From NCBI RefSeq assembly GCF_020882245.1, contig NC_083600.1:45603019-45667018 (forward strand): a DNA stretch of 64,000 nucleotides. Reading direction: 5' to 3'. Under the pieces are notes generated by a model. That model saw nothing but the letters and a program-made list of their open reading frames with translations. It was not told the origin of the DNA and did not search any database. The position numbers were made by a program, and so were the translations under genes. Source of the stretch: Rhopalosiphum padi. Its lineage: Eukaryota; Arthropoda; Insecta; Hemiptera; Aphididae. Below are positions 52,307 to 64,000 of the stretch, in pieces. Every line of letters starts with the position of its first letter. Positions within the stretch are counted from its first letter, which is position 1.

Positions 52307-54557
52307 GTAAGTATCATTATAAATTCACATAATATATTTTATGATGTATAATAGTTACAGTTCCAAATATTTCTTCTTATATTTTAAAATAATATACAGA
52401 TAAATAAACACATAGATACATGTTTTTTAGATTATATATTCAAATTATATAAAATAAAGTAATTATAATTATTACAACGTTGTAACGGATATTTTGAGGA
52501 AATTGAACGGTATTTTGAAGTACGCCGTTAATTTTTCAAAAATAAGGAATAGAGATCAATAAAACCAAACACGAACCAACGGTGGAATGCGAAATATTTG
52601 GTGGATGAATAGTACTCTAAGGATATATGAGAATTCTCCGAGGTACAATAAAACACAAAAAGAAATAACGAATGTTTTCAAACAATACGCATAAATAAAA
52701 AGTAGGATTTTATGAATAATAGTATAGGTTTAAAAATGCATAAAATACAACAAAATTCTTGTAATATAAGATTAAAATCTATATAACTCGAGAAATAACA
52801 TTTTTTTTTAAAGATAATAATAGAAATTATCTATCATTAATCGATTCCATAGCTTTGCAGTAATTTTCTAATTATTTTATGGTATTAAGATTTTTATTAT
52901 TTCTATAAATAGGTACCTATTTTTATTTTTAAATTTAAATTTAATTTAAATTTAATTTTTTTTTTTTATTTAAGAGGCTATATAAGATATATGATATAAA
53001 TAAATAACAACAGAATTTTAATTGTCAATATATGGTATTAAAAAATACCCGAAATATAAAAAATATTGCAAATTGTCACTCCATGAAATATAATTTTTAA
53101 TTTAAAGGACTTTGTTATATTATATAATATTTCAATACTACATCTTATAAAAAATGACGATATTATTAGTCAATCATAAATTCTTGAAATAAATTAAAAG
53201 TTTAAGCTTTTCCTTTATGTATTTACAGTGATTCTCATGCTATGCGTAAATTTTAATTTCCAAGTTTGTAGTTTGTGAAAAAAAATTAAATTCTTTAAAT
53301 TCTTTACATAATTATGTTTTTAACTATCTTTTAAATACTGATATTTTATTTGAGTAAAATAAATTTATTTGCTTTAATTTTAGTAATAATTTTGTCAAAA
53401 TACATTTTACATTTTTATCATATGCATTTTTTTTATTACCATGAAATAAATCCATATATATTTGATTATTGAGTAAGTTAGCTGTTTACTAGACATTTTT
53501 TTTAATTTAAATATTTATAGTAATAAACATGATTTATCCATTATTATATAGTACACTATTATTGAGTTTAACATAGAATTTGTAGGTATACATTGGTATA
53601 TTATGTTTTTACCGAAACCTATCGTAATGTACACGTGTCTAATATGCATTACATCGTATTCGGTACACACAAATTTCAATTAGCTAAATCAACAATAATA
53701 TATTAATATAATAAGTTACAAAAACCCAAGTGTGCAGCATAATACTATTGTCTTGTATTATAACACCAAATACTGTAGCGTGTATATATTTCCCAAATTA
53801 TTACGACGATAAATCATATAAAATAAATATCTCCAACTCAATATTATTTTTAGAGAACAATAATATAAATAATAATAACTATTATTATTTAATTAAAATT
53901 ATTAACAATAAACTTGAATGGATTGACTGGATTTTTTTTTTATATTTATAATAGTTAGATATAAAATTATTATGTTCATAAAATGCAGTATTAAATCTCA
54001 ACTGAAAAAATAGAGTTAACATTTTTTTTTTAAACGATATATTACAATGGCAAAATTATGATTAAGATAATATTGAACTATATATATTTTATAATGAGGC
54101 AAATTAAAGTTGTTTATCTTATTATTATCACGTATAATATATAATATGTATATGATGGATAAATATATTTAAATACAAGGTACTAATATTTAAACAATCA
54201 AAATTGATTTAATAAAATAATAAAACTGCCATCATAGATTGGTTTAAGAAATAAATTATATTTAAAATTAATATATATTTAATATTATCTAAACTTTGCT
54301 ATAATGTACTTATAAAAATAGGTCTTATATTTGTTTTAAATTTAAAGGTATAATATGGACAATATTAATCATAACTTAATAAAAATATTGGATGATTCCT
54401 TTTATTTTTTTAATATTATTTACTTATATACAGTTAAAAAAATTAGAAAACAAAAATTATTGAACATGATAAATTTAATAGAAATAAATCTTAAAAACCA
54501 ATCAAAAAATAGGTAAAAACTGCTTTTGTTGTTAAATTAAATTAAATTTAAAAAAAA
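52307..54557. other. AT-rich non-coding stretch
   Basis: Nothing supported. TTTAAATT repeats near 52925-52960. A 73-codon frame at 53730 is rich in N, Y and I and looks like chance. Confidence 0.45.
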
Positions 54558-55489
54558 GGTGATCAAGTAGATATCGTTCTGCTGTTTAGTAGAGATGGAG
54601 ATGACTAGGTCACTATAATGGATGTCTTAAATTTGAATGCAACGATAGGTATCATTATATACCAAAAAATCTGAACGAAGATGATTTATCAGTCTAGTAT
54701 AATTAGTAGTATATATTATATTTATTACCTATATTTAAATTGTAATATATCGTTATTTTACTGATTTCGTAAAAAAATAATTTTTTTCTATATTGACGCT
54801 GGAGTTTTTTTTATACAGTTATTTGAAGAAAATGTTATGGAGAACCTTATGTTTGGTTTGTTAACCTTAGATATAAATCACAAACATTTTATGAATTTCC
54901 TTGCAAATGTTTACGATTTTGACATATTTTGTAAACATTTGAACTTTTAATGCTTTTAAACATAACATTTTTTTCATTTTTTTTTTTATTACAATAAGAA
55001 CAACTTATAGTAAACCTTGTATTCAGTTTTAAAAATTTTTTGGACAGCCAATTTTTTTTATCGGCATTTCAAAAATAAAAATTAGAAAAATTGAAAATTT
55101 CAATGGTCTATAAATAGTTTAAAAAAAATCTAAATATAATAGAGAACGTTAATATAAACATTTGGTGAAAATTTCAAGTATTTACAATGATTACAATGAG
55201 TTACAGCAAAATCAAAAAATCAATTTTATCAAAAAGTGGTTATGCGTAAAAATTCCCGTTTTTCTGTTACTTTTTCAGGGTTATTCCTGCCACTTTTGAA
55301 AACTATTGGACATTTTTTACTTTTGATCCCCCCCAAAGTACCAACTAGATTCAATTTCCTTTTTAAAGAGGGACTGAAATCAAAAATCAAAGCACTATTA
55401 TTACTCCAAAACGTGATGACATACACAAAAATAAAAAAACACACATCATTATAAAATCAATACATTCATCACTCCGTTCAGAATCTAAA
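54558..55489. mobile_element. Dispersed repeat, about 0.93 kb, near full length
   Basis: I recall this sequence type as an abundant repeat of aphid genomes (recalled, not searched). Its first part is homologous to 50338-50462. It carries inverted subterminal motifs: TCTGAACG at 54670-54677 and CGTTCAGA at 55475-55482, each continuing with GA-TGAT-like sequence inward. The 71-72 codon frames on both strands at 55229-55454 are part of the repeat and have no recognised domain. Class unknown; non-autonomous. Confidence 0.6.
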
Positions 55490-56340
55490 AATTATTTGTA
55501 TTTTGTGTAGACAATAAGTATGTATGTTCCGGCAGTTAAGCTTATATTCTATATAAATAAATATATACTTTTAAATTTGTTGTTGTTTATAAATACAAAC
55601 AATTATTATAATTCAAAATAGTAAAACAATACTCAAACATATAAATATCATTAATAAAAAAATGGTGTACAGCAAATGTGTTTAATAATTTCGGCAAAAA
55701 TAAAATAAGAATATAAATATTGAATTAGAATAAAAGAAAAAAAAACCAATAACAGAAATACTACTTGAAACAGCAGTTTTATAACATGTACTTACGTAAA
55801 TATGTTTGTAAACATGTCTAGGCTGATATGTGGTGTGAAAGATTTAAAAAGAAATCAGAAACTTTAAAAGTTAAAGGCTAAACTTTGTGTGACACCGATC
55901 TCAATAAAACATTTTATCCGTTATCCACATTTTGTTTCATTTTTATTTTCAAACGGATCAGTATATTTTTTTTATTTACGCGTGGCTTAGGAATTTGTTT
56001 TCGAAATTTCAACCAAATTATATTATGACTTTATGAGAAGTCAGAGCAATAATTTATTAAACATAAATTACAACTTCATACATAGTAAATAAATTGTATA
56101 GTACGTGACCTAACCTGTATAATCTGTATTACTTAATACTAACTGATACGTGCACGATGCATATTGTAATTTAATTTCAGAATTTTTTGTCAAGCCTATA
56201 CATCATTAGTTCATACAATTAATTTAATTACCTAATATTTGTACAAACTTTTAAAGAATAGTACGATTTCTAGTACAAATACGCACAATTAGATAGGTGC
56301 TTCCCATATACACATAGTACACGTAGAACAAAACCATTCT
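55490..56340. other. AT-rich non-coding stretch
   Basis: No gene supported. A 27-nt minus-strand segment (55797-55823) lies between good-looking splice sites but is too short to credit. Confidence 0.4.
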
Positions 56341-56548
56341 TGTCATTAATTACTGTAAGACCACTAGGGTGTTATAGAACCGCGATAATCAGGCCCAGGG
56401 TCGAAGTTGCTAATACACTTTACACTGCAACCTCTTGTGTTTCACTGTGGATTTCAAATAGCCTCGCGGACTGACTAATGGCCGTTATTACCGCAGTAAA
56501 AGCACTAAACAAATCTCAAAGTGCTGCTTAGGACGACGAAGACGACGA

Positions 56549-56577
56549 TGATAATAATAATAATAATAATAATAATA
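56549..56577. repeat. ATA triplet microsatellite
   Basis: About nine ATA units following a short GAC/GAA-rich run. Confidence 0.9.
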
Positions 56578-56749
56578 TGACGTATCGTGACAGCGTTATA
56601 TTGCTAGTCATCTTTCAAAAAGCGGCGTCTAAATACACGGCATCTGACGCTACACTTAAAGCAACCGTAATAAAACATTCGGTGGCTGTAGTTGGAACAT
56701 GAGACGAATCCGAAGTATTAGTAGTATTTGTTTTAGATGAAGTAGTATT

Positions 56750-56776
56750 ATAGTAGTAGTAGTAGTAGTAGTAGTG
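56750..56776. repeat. TAG triplet microsatellite
   Basis: About nine TAG units, with scattered GTA/TAG units on both sides from 56715 to 56805. Confidence 0.9.
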
Positions 56777-57200
56777 GTATGAATAGTAAAAGTATTAATG
56801 GTAGTAAAAGAAAATATTATAAGACTGAGGTTAAGACGAAGAAGATAACACTTCCCCTTGTTTGGTCCGTGGTTTAATATGCAAATATATGTTCGCGTGC
56901 GCCTTACACATCATGCCGTGGCACTCGGCAAGGATAATATAACCGATCCGCGTACTTAGTCTCCCCCCGAGAGATATTACACCTAATATATTATTGTGTC
57001 GCTCATATAAATATATAGAACAAGTCCCCATAATATTATCCCCGTTCTTGGGTATAATAATTTACGTGTCATGCGAATCACCTATTTTATCACGGCCTAT
57101 TTGTCTATTCAGATTTTAGCAATTATTTTTTAGTCGTCCGACGTCCGAGTACCGTACACCGATAGGTTAAATAATATTTTACGAAACAAACTGATCGCCT

Positions 57201-58429
57201 TCGCCAGTTATTTGACTCCCAATACTACAATTATATTATAAATATTATAATAACGATTCTCTAGTCTATAACTATTCGATTTATCGCGTTATCATAAATG
57301 CGCACACAAACAATAATTGACATTAAATATTCTTAGATATCAAGCATACTAAAACAACCCATTAACAACCCTTTTTTGTTATTTCCACCACTACGGTGAC
57401 TACTACCACGTACAATACGTTGTTCAGGGATATCCTGTACGTGGTTTATAGTGAAATCCTTTTGCGCAATGTATGTGTACCTTTACTGCAATATTTATTA
57501 TGGTTTAGTGTTCGCAGTAAAAGTAAATGTATAATACATGAATTTCTGACGACGATATACCTTCCTTAAGAAATACGAAAAATCCGTAAGCGGCTGTAAA
57601 CATTTTGAGGGAGTATCTAATTATTATAAAGTTTTCCGTGTTGAAATGATTAAAAGTGCCAAGACAAAAATTTATATTTTTAAGTCGTAAACCCTTTAGT
57701 TTTAAACAATGTAATAGTTCAAATATATAACAGTAGATTTAGTATACGCATATTATTTAAAAAATAAATATTGAAAACGAAAATTTAATGTACCTATCAT
57801 ATTATATAATACTGAAACACATTGATTAATATTAATGTGTTGAGACGACGGATAAGAAGTTTCATAGAAGTTCGCTAGAATGAACTAATATATTCTAGCT
57901 ATAAATTTCTAAAGACGTTTTGTAAAAATCTAAATCAAAACTGTTATGAGATTTCCGTTAACTGTTGTAACAGTTTAAAGTTTACGAAAAATATCGAGCA
58001 AACCTGTGTGGACTTATAAGTTACAATATTTTTAAGATGAATCTTCGTAGTACAGTTAACAAATAAAAATGAAATCCTGTATGCTATGTTTTGTAATTTA
58101 ATGTTTAATACACGCAGGCAGTTCTTTCGCTTCAAATAGTTGACAATAAGATTTCCGATTCGACGTCTAATATTCAAACTTAACTCAAAATGATGATGGA
58201 CTTATTAAAAAATAAAACATAATAAATAAAATTATAACCCGATAAATGTATATTTTATATATTTATATTATTACTTAAAAAAAGTAGATATTATTCTAGT
58301 ATAATATTATTATTATGATCCATATGAGGTTTAAGACATAGTAAAAGTAAGGTGTGTTTGCATAAACAACATAAACTTCTTTTGAACATATTGCTAAAAG
58401 ATAGTTGTTTCTCTTGATAAACTTTTCAG
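57201..58429. other. AT-rich non-coding stretch
   Basis: No supported feature. The 77-codon minus-strand frame at 57944-58177 shows no recognisable motif. Confidence 0.4.
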
Positions 58430-58516
58430 GATGCTATAGATGTATGGTACAAGGAAAAAGTTACGAAACGAACATTTTTGTTGAGCCGATTAGGAAATAC
58501 ATTACTATACGGTTAA
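58430..58516 (+). CDS. Candidate terminal coding exon (28 codons plus stop)
   Basis: A strong acceptor (TTCTCTTGATAAACTTTTCAG) is followed in phase 0 by DAIDVWYKEKVTKRTFLL and ten more codons to TAA. The composition (K, R, D, E, W and L well mixed) is unlike chance frames nearby, and GC is raised. No good donor precedes the stop, so it would be a last exon; no clear AATAAA lies close behind. No upstream partner in phase 0 was identified within this window. Family not recognised. Confidence 0.42.
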   Translation, partial: DAIDVWYKEKVTKRTFLLSRLGNTLLYG

Positions 58517-59700
58517 CTAAAAACTTACCAACCGAACTATTTTCTCATGAATATTTCATTTACGAATTTTAAAGAAATAATAACCATCTATTATATATAT
58601 ATATACTGAAAATATGTTTATAGTAAATAATAAAATTTATCCTACGTGAGATTATGCCATTAATGTTAACGTTATTAAATTGACAAGCACTGCTCATAAT
58701 AATATAATATTATATATTATGTGGAAATAAGTAATCAAAACAATACAATTCCAGATTTAACCTATATGTTTTGTGATAGGTATTATCTCACAACAAATTA
58801 ACCACATCCGAACATCTAAAATGGCACTGTCGCCAGTGTCATTTCGAATAAACAACAGTTTTACATAATAATATTATCATAGTTGTAGATGCATTTCTAA
58901 TTATGCGTGTACATAATACAAAATAATGTTAAGACGCGTATTATTTTTTTCCTATATCACTGCAGTCACGTAACGACTCGTAGTATTGATTAAGTCAGCC
59001 AATAGTGGGTAATATACCACGTATTCACATCATTAGTTAATATTTTTTTTATATTCACGACAGTTGACGTTGACCAAATGGCTTTTCAAAATAATATTTT
59101 GTATTAAATTAAAAATTGATAATGCTTTATAAGTATATGAAGTTATACATTGAAACAATACGAACTTATACGATCTTAATAATATTTATTAAAATGTATT
59201 AAAAGTTTACAAAAAATATATATATTTTTTCTTGATTTCTGTTCATGAAAATATTGTAAATATTAAATTATTTATTGAAAATTATGAAATTATAATAAAT
59301 GTGTAAAGACAGTATGTGTAATGGCAGTATGGGTTTAGCCAGCAGTTGTATAATTTATTATTTTATAGCACAGTATAATTTTATTATTTATTTCCAAAAA
59401 GATATCATGAACGTAATGCTCTTTAATCAACTATTTGTAGTACTTGATGACAATTTTTAATATTTAAAAATTATAATAAGGTAAATAATATTGAAAATAT
59501 TTTTTTTCTTCCAATAAAAAATTATTAATACAATAACAGCTTAGTATTGTTTTCTTTTATTTTTTGACAATTATTAATAAATCATACTTATTTTGATGCA
59601 ACGATTTGTAGTCTTTTATAGTTTATATAAATAAAAACATAGGTAATTAAATAAAAAAGTAATTTATACTATTGCATACTTATAAAATCGCATTCAATCT
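58517..59700. other. AT-rich non-coding stretch
   Basis: Nothing supported beyond a TA microsatellite at about 58590-58606. Confidence 0.45.
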
Positions 59701-60010
59701 ATCATTATACTCACATGTAATATTAAGATATAATAGGGCCATATTTTATAAACTAAAGAAAAATGGTTGCGCAAATAAGTACTGCCCTTTCTTCCTCTCT
59801 AAATACTCTTAGTTATCACCATAGATTTAGTAACCCATAGTTGTTCGTATAAAATTCACAAATCTAATTAAAAAACGTGAGCTTATATAGAAAGAAACAT
59901 TAGAATTATATTTAACGTTAAGTACACACGTTTTACACTATAACTCTAACCACGCCTTTTTTTTGCTTTTTTAACTACACTATACTCTCTCTACCAGCGC
60001 TAGCACGTAA

Positions 60011-60281
60011 AGGACGACCTTTTTTTTCCCCACTATTATTCCTTTATTCCATATATTGATTGCGCACATACCCTTTGTTAGCGCAACAATAACAGACATT
60101 TCAGATAAGACCACCGAATCCTTAACCCCTAATATATCTAGCCAAATTAATGTTCTACGCGATTTATCAATAACGCATAAAAACATGTGGGAAATCGCCA
60201 CGATCGCGATAACAGTTTACAGAGATCACGTGCTTATTTTATGCTGTAGATTTAATAATCCTCGACAAATAATATATGAGT
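60011..60281 (+). pseudogene. Open remnant, possibly of an insect Env/F-like protein
   Basis: Ninety codons run without a stop on the plus strand (no ATG at the start), ending at TAA that overlaps a donor-like GTAAGTG. The layout resembles the C-terminal part of the ectodomain of baculovirus F-like / errantivirus Env proteins as I recall the family: a conserved-W helix followed by an alternating hydrophobic strand (WEIATIAITVYRD, VLILCCRF) and a P...Y pattern. That similarity is loose and from memory. A 73-codon frame lies on the other strand. No protease, transmembrane or terminal repeat is visible, so if correct it is a small broken fragment. Confidence 0.22.
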
Positions 60282-61248
60282 AAGTGTGATGTAACAAAAT
60301 AAAAATATATTTTATGCATAAACTAATGTTTATAAGTAAAACTTTCATCAATCTGATGTCATAATAATATTTAGGTACCTACATACTCAAATTTATTATT
60401 TGATCCATACCCATGATTAATTATAAATTACAATCCATACATTTACATCTACAAAACATTAAAAAAACACAATAAACTATATTATATATTTTATTTGTAA
60501 TTACCTATTTAATCAAAAATAAATGGTAAAATACGTAATTTAATTATATTTTATATAGGTTTAGTATTTTAGTAATGACTAAATTCCATTGTATAATATG
60601 ATGAATTAATAAATTAGCTTGAATAATTATTGAAGTTATTCTAAAGCCATGAAATTGATATAAGTAATAATATTAAGTTTTTTTCTTAATAAATATTATT
60701 TTTTGCAGTTATCACTTATTTTTGAAGTGAGATAATTATAAATAATGATAACTTTATAATAATTATCATTAATAATGACTTCCAGAAAAGAAAAATTAAC
60801 TATTTTTCTCAATAGGTATATGTGAAAATACAATTTTTTTCATTAAGCCACCCGAAAGCTTTTTATTGTAAATATCAAATATACTTAGCAGTATATATTT
60901 TGAAAGGTGTGTGAAGTTAGGTTAATTTTTAAACCCACAAGGTTCACTCAATGTAGTGGGTTGGCCCCACTTAGACTAAAAACACAAAATATTTTCGTAA
61001 AATTACTAATTTTAGCCTATGAAAATATAAATCGATATTAATAAAAAGTTTACTAACGCAAAATACAATATATGAGAATCTTATGTAGGTACCTGAATTT
61101 TGATTACTATAATATACGTATTACTGCAATGCTGCGGTAGGTAGATGTACAAAGTATATTATCACTATAAAATCTTATAAATTATAATATATGCAGGCAT
61201 TGTATCTGTTTATGTATATATTTTTAATAATATTTTTTTATTGCATAG
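60282..61248. other. AT-rich non-coding stretch with small hairpins
   Basis: Two mutually exclusive hairpins share GTGGGTT at 60956-60962. Another inverted repeat lies at about 60744-60771 (AATGATAA/TTATCATT). No gene supported. Confidence 0.4.
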
Positions 61249-61314
61249 TTTGTGAACGCAGCACAACATTGTTTAGCTTTAGATCTACAATGAAGTGTAC
61301 GAATATATTTTGGG
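61249..61314 (+). CDS. Candidate 66-nt exon
   Basis: A T-rich acceptor (TTTTTTTATTGCATAG) and a donor GG|GTAAGTCT enclose one open frame beginning CERSTTLFSFRSTM. A second acceptor 13 bases in (GAACGCAG) would shorten it. The internal ATG (MKCTNIFW...) would suit a first coding exon of a secreted peptide, but joining to the next good acceptor (near 61791) gives a stop after 28 codons. Product unknown. Confidence 0.33.
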
Positions 61315-61799
61315 GTAAGTCTATGTCACTCTACTCAGATCATCTATAATTAAAATGTTTATGATAAATCAACTACTATGGTTCATAATTTTTTTGCTTT
61401 ACAACTAAATTCTCAGTAAAAAAATTCTTATTAGAATTAATGTAAAATTAAATATGTATGTTGTCTTTTAAAAAAAATAATGACTTAAACAATTATAACG
61501 ATAAAAATCGAAAATGTAATTTATTCAAAAATATTTTGTGATGTAGAATTTATATTAAGTAAAAAAAATTCAATAATACGTATATTTATACTATATAAAT
61601 TTTAATATACAATAAGTTTTTATACATGGTACCTCTTAAACCGCAGGGGTATCGATGATAGTATAACTTACTCATCAGTTGGCGCACAATATTATTAGGT
61701 ATGCATAATCTTATATTATTATACCTTTACGTATAAATGGCAAATGCTTTTTAATACTATTTTTTCTCATTTTTGACGGTATATATTACAGTCACGGAA

Positions 61800-62500
61800 A
61801 CGACTACGCGTATACCAAACATGTTTATTGTGTGGTATTCAGCGTCGTAACAATGTTATGTGGTATATTATATTATATACTCACCATTTTCGCCACCCGC
61901 CGACGTGCAGTGTTAAAACTGTGTATAGATATTAAATGCATCGCTAACTTCTCTCCCTCTCACTCAACTTGTTCACTTGACGTCATTGTAAATTTTGTAA
62001 ATGCTTTTATTATCTATAACACGCAGTACACATAATATATATACGAGTAAATAGTGTACGGCACCATGAGCTTTGAAAATTGACACGTCGTATACGAAAA
62101 ACGCCGTGGTAGTCGGGTACAGAATATCATATTTTATAACAACATTAGGGGTGGCGAATTAATTGTAAACAATTTTCTTCGGCGTGTCGATTAACCCACA
62201 GCGAATGTATATACCTAAGTGTACAACATATATCGCGAAAACCTAACAATCCATTACCCCTGCCTGAAGAATAGCGTGGTATAATATTATACAGTGTCGT
62301 CGTCGTTTTACGTATTTTCAAGCGCGCAGAGAATGATTTTAGTGACATTGTATAAACAATAAATAATAATACATAAAGGTAACCGCCACGCATTCAATTT
62401 AAAACCGTTAATGAATATGCCTTCCGGGATAAGTCTATCAAAACATTCAACAATAAGTGTGCCCCTCCCCCCCTCCCCGTATGAATACAATCGAAAATTG
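61800..62500. promoter_or_regulatory. GC/CpG-elevated island, possible minus-strand promoter
   Basis: CpG-rich pieces at 61800-61925, 62040-62120, 62225-62325 and 62390-62480. On the minus strand an ATG (61885-61887) ends exactly at a GTGAGTATA donor, a layout seen when a start codon closes a first exon. In phase, it could join to the exon at 25528, which starts in phase 0, but the distance is 36 kb and there is no direct evidence. Frames of 60-82 codons on both strands show no motif. Confidence 0.3.
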
Positions 62501-64000
62501 CAGAGTTGAGCTGCATATTTTAGCTAAAATTCAAGCATTTGTATTAGTTTAACTAAATTCGTGAGCTCAAAACCCAAATTTTTCTAATTTGTGATATTTT
62601 AAAATTTTATTTTTATCTAAACATATTATATTTAGTTATCAATGCTTGTTATTTCAAGCTCACAAGATACTATTTAGACGCATTATTTAAAAAAATATCT
62701 AAAAATATAAAATTTGTTATTTAATATTGATCTCTAAATTTTTAAATAGAAAGTAAGAAAGTATAACCTTTCAATTCTTTACTACGGTGTTAAAATCAAT
62801 ACTATGTCTATTTAAACAATAAAATAAATAAGTGATAGATAAAAATCATTAAGAGAACAATATAACTAAACATTTTATCAAAAAAATCAAAAAAAAATCT
62901 AAAAATATTAGTATCATTATTTATGTATATGATTTTGGTTTAAACATTACATCACATTTTTCTTTGTTTATCTAAATTTCACTTCTCAAAAAACACAGAT
63001 TTAATTCTGAACCAATTTAAAGTTCTTACCGCGAAATCAATAGAAATTGTTTATATTACGTTTTGCTTAAATAAATATAAATCATAATTTATCGTAGGAC
63101 ACTGTTAATTTTTATATTATACAATCATTAAAAACCATTCGTTACGATGAAATATATTATAACAATATTAGAAATTAAAAAAAAAATTACAATCCTAAAC
63201 AGTTTGATATTTTAAGATATCACCTATTGGTTTTGATTTGACTTCACGTGTGTAAATACATATAAATAAATAAATCGCAATAATTACGTACAAATATCAA
63301 ACTATATACAATTATGAAGACCATAAGGGATTTTAATATTTTTGTAAAATTTAATAAATAATTTTTTATTTGAATCAAATATATTCTTTATTTTCTTTGC
63401 CTTCTGTCCCCACTATAGGATGGTTGGTGTAGTGTATATTTCACATAGTATTTAAGTATAATATTAATAGTTTTATTTTATTATTATTTTTTTTTTAATG
63501 TTGTCAATTCACTTTATTAATTTCATATTTATACAAAATATGAATTATGTGGTGGCTATATTAAATTTCACTATTCTTAGAACGATAAATTTAGTATCAA
63601 GCAAAATATGATGAATAGTCTTTCATCACCTGTGGACTGCATGTGTTGCATTTTACCACAATTAAGATTCCAAAACCAGTAATACATATGTCAGTCAGTT
63701 ACGAAGTTTATATTTAAACATTTAAATATCAAGAATACAGTAATTATTATGATAAACTCTAACAAACTTCTTATATTTTTTTTTTTTTATCGCAATACAT
63801 ATGGGAATCTACGATAGTATAGTAATAATATGATGGTGATGAATGGAGAAAACGGATAAGAAATATTATTGTGTACATTAACTATACACTCTGTTCTGTG
63901 TGCAACAGTCATAGTTGTGTACAACAAAGATGAACTATTTTTTTTACCCTCGTTTTCATGTGTATATAGTGTATACACAATACACATTCCACGTATATTG
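62501..64000. other. AT-rich non-coding stretch to the window end
   Basis: A/T runs and poly-T at about 63776-63788. No exon, RNA gene or element supported. Confidence 0.45.

Larger units (their letters stand above)
56340..57200. promoter_or_regulatory. GC/CpG-elevated island with triplet repeats, possible promoter
   Basis: CpG content rises from about 56340 and falls after 57200. Two triplet microsatellites lie inside. An acceptor-like site near 57153 opens ten CpG-rich codons but meets a weak donor. The same pairing of CpG island and triplet repeats occurs at 41.3-42.1 kb. Promoter or first-exon function is inferred from composition only. Confidence 0.35.

Noticed and set aside
55797..55823. 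27-nt minus-strand micro-exon between good-looking sites
   Set aside because: Too short to test by reading frame, with two of three frames open by default.
61645..62274. CAGGGGTA ... TACCCCTG as possible transposon ends
   Set aside because: Match stops after about eight bases and flanks show no target duplication.
1..64000. CRISPR arrays, rRNA genes, intact tRNA genes, bacterial operons
   Set aside because: None visible: no regularly spaced repeats, no conserved rRNA cores, no complete cloverleaf, and no long coding frames.

Overview
The window reads as AT-rich (my estimate is about 75% A+T) eukaryotic nuclear DNA, most likely from an aphid or close relative (Hemiptera). The grounds are the base composition, the frequent TAGGTACCTA-like strings, splice signals of animal type, short hAT-type transposons, a tRNA-like SINE head, and a dispersed repeat at 54.6-55.5 kb that I recall as abundant in aphid genomes. 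The species call is an inference; no search was run. There is no bacterial-style gene organisation. The open frames of 60-116 codons look like background in AT-rich DNA, and several of those checked begin at TTG rather than ATG.

Nothing here is a complete gene. The window looks like intergenic DNA and/or very long introns holding a few short exon candidates. The best supported is a minus-strand pair, 25528-25598 then 23416-23467: each has strong splice sites and one open frame, and the two join in phase. Plus-strand exon candidates with good splice sites lie at 13099-13141, 52264-52306, 58430-58516 (ending in a stop) and 61249-61314. Weaker ones lie at 9559, 15745, 21130, 26740, 40922 and 46650. 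None could be matched to a named gene, so no symbols are given.

Mobile DNA and repeats: a 336-bp foldback with ~130-bp arms (1805-2140); a tRNA-like SINE head (19441-19501); an end-to-end hAT MITE with TIRs and an 8-bp target duplication (44047-44294); a second hAT-like element (41038-41272); two copies of one dispersed family (50338-50462 and 54558-55489); a nested-palindrome patch (42397-42500); and a possible Env/F-like ORF remnant (60011-60281).

Regulatory texture: several GC/CpG-elevated islands stand out (about 6.15-6.6, 22.5-23.06, 28.95-29.6, 41.29-42.13, 56.34-57.2 and 61.8-62.5 kb). Three carry GA or triplet microsatellites. They are the likeliest promoters or first exons; which strand they serve is not settled by the sequence.

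The rest is AT-rich DNA with homopolymers and TA tracts in which I see no supportable feature.
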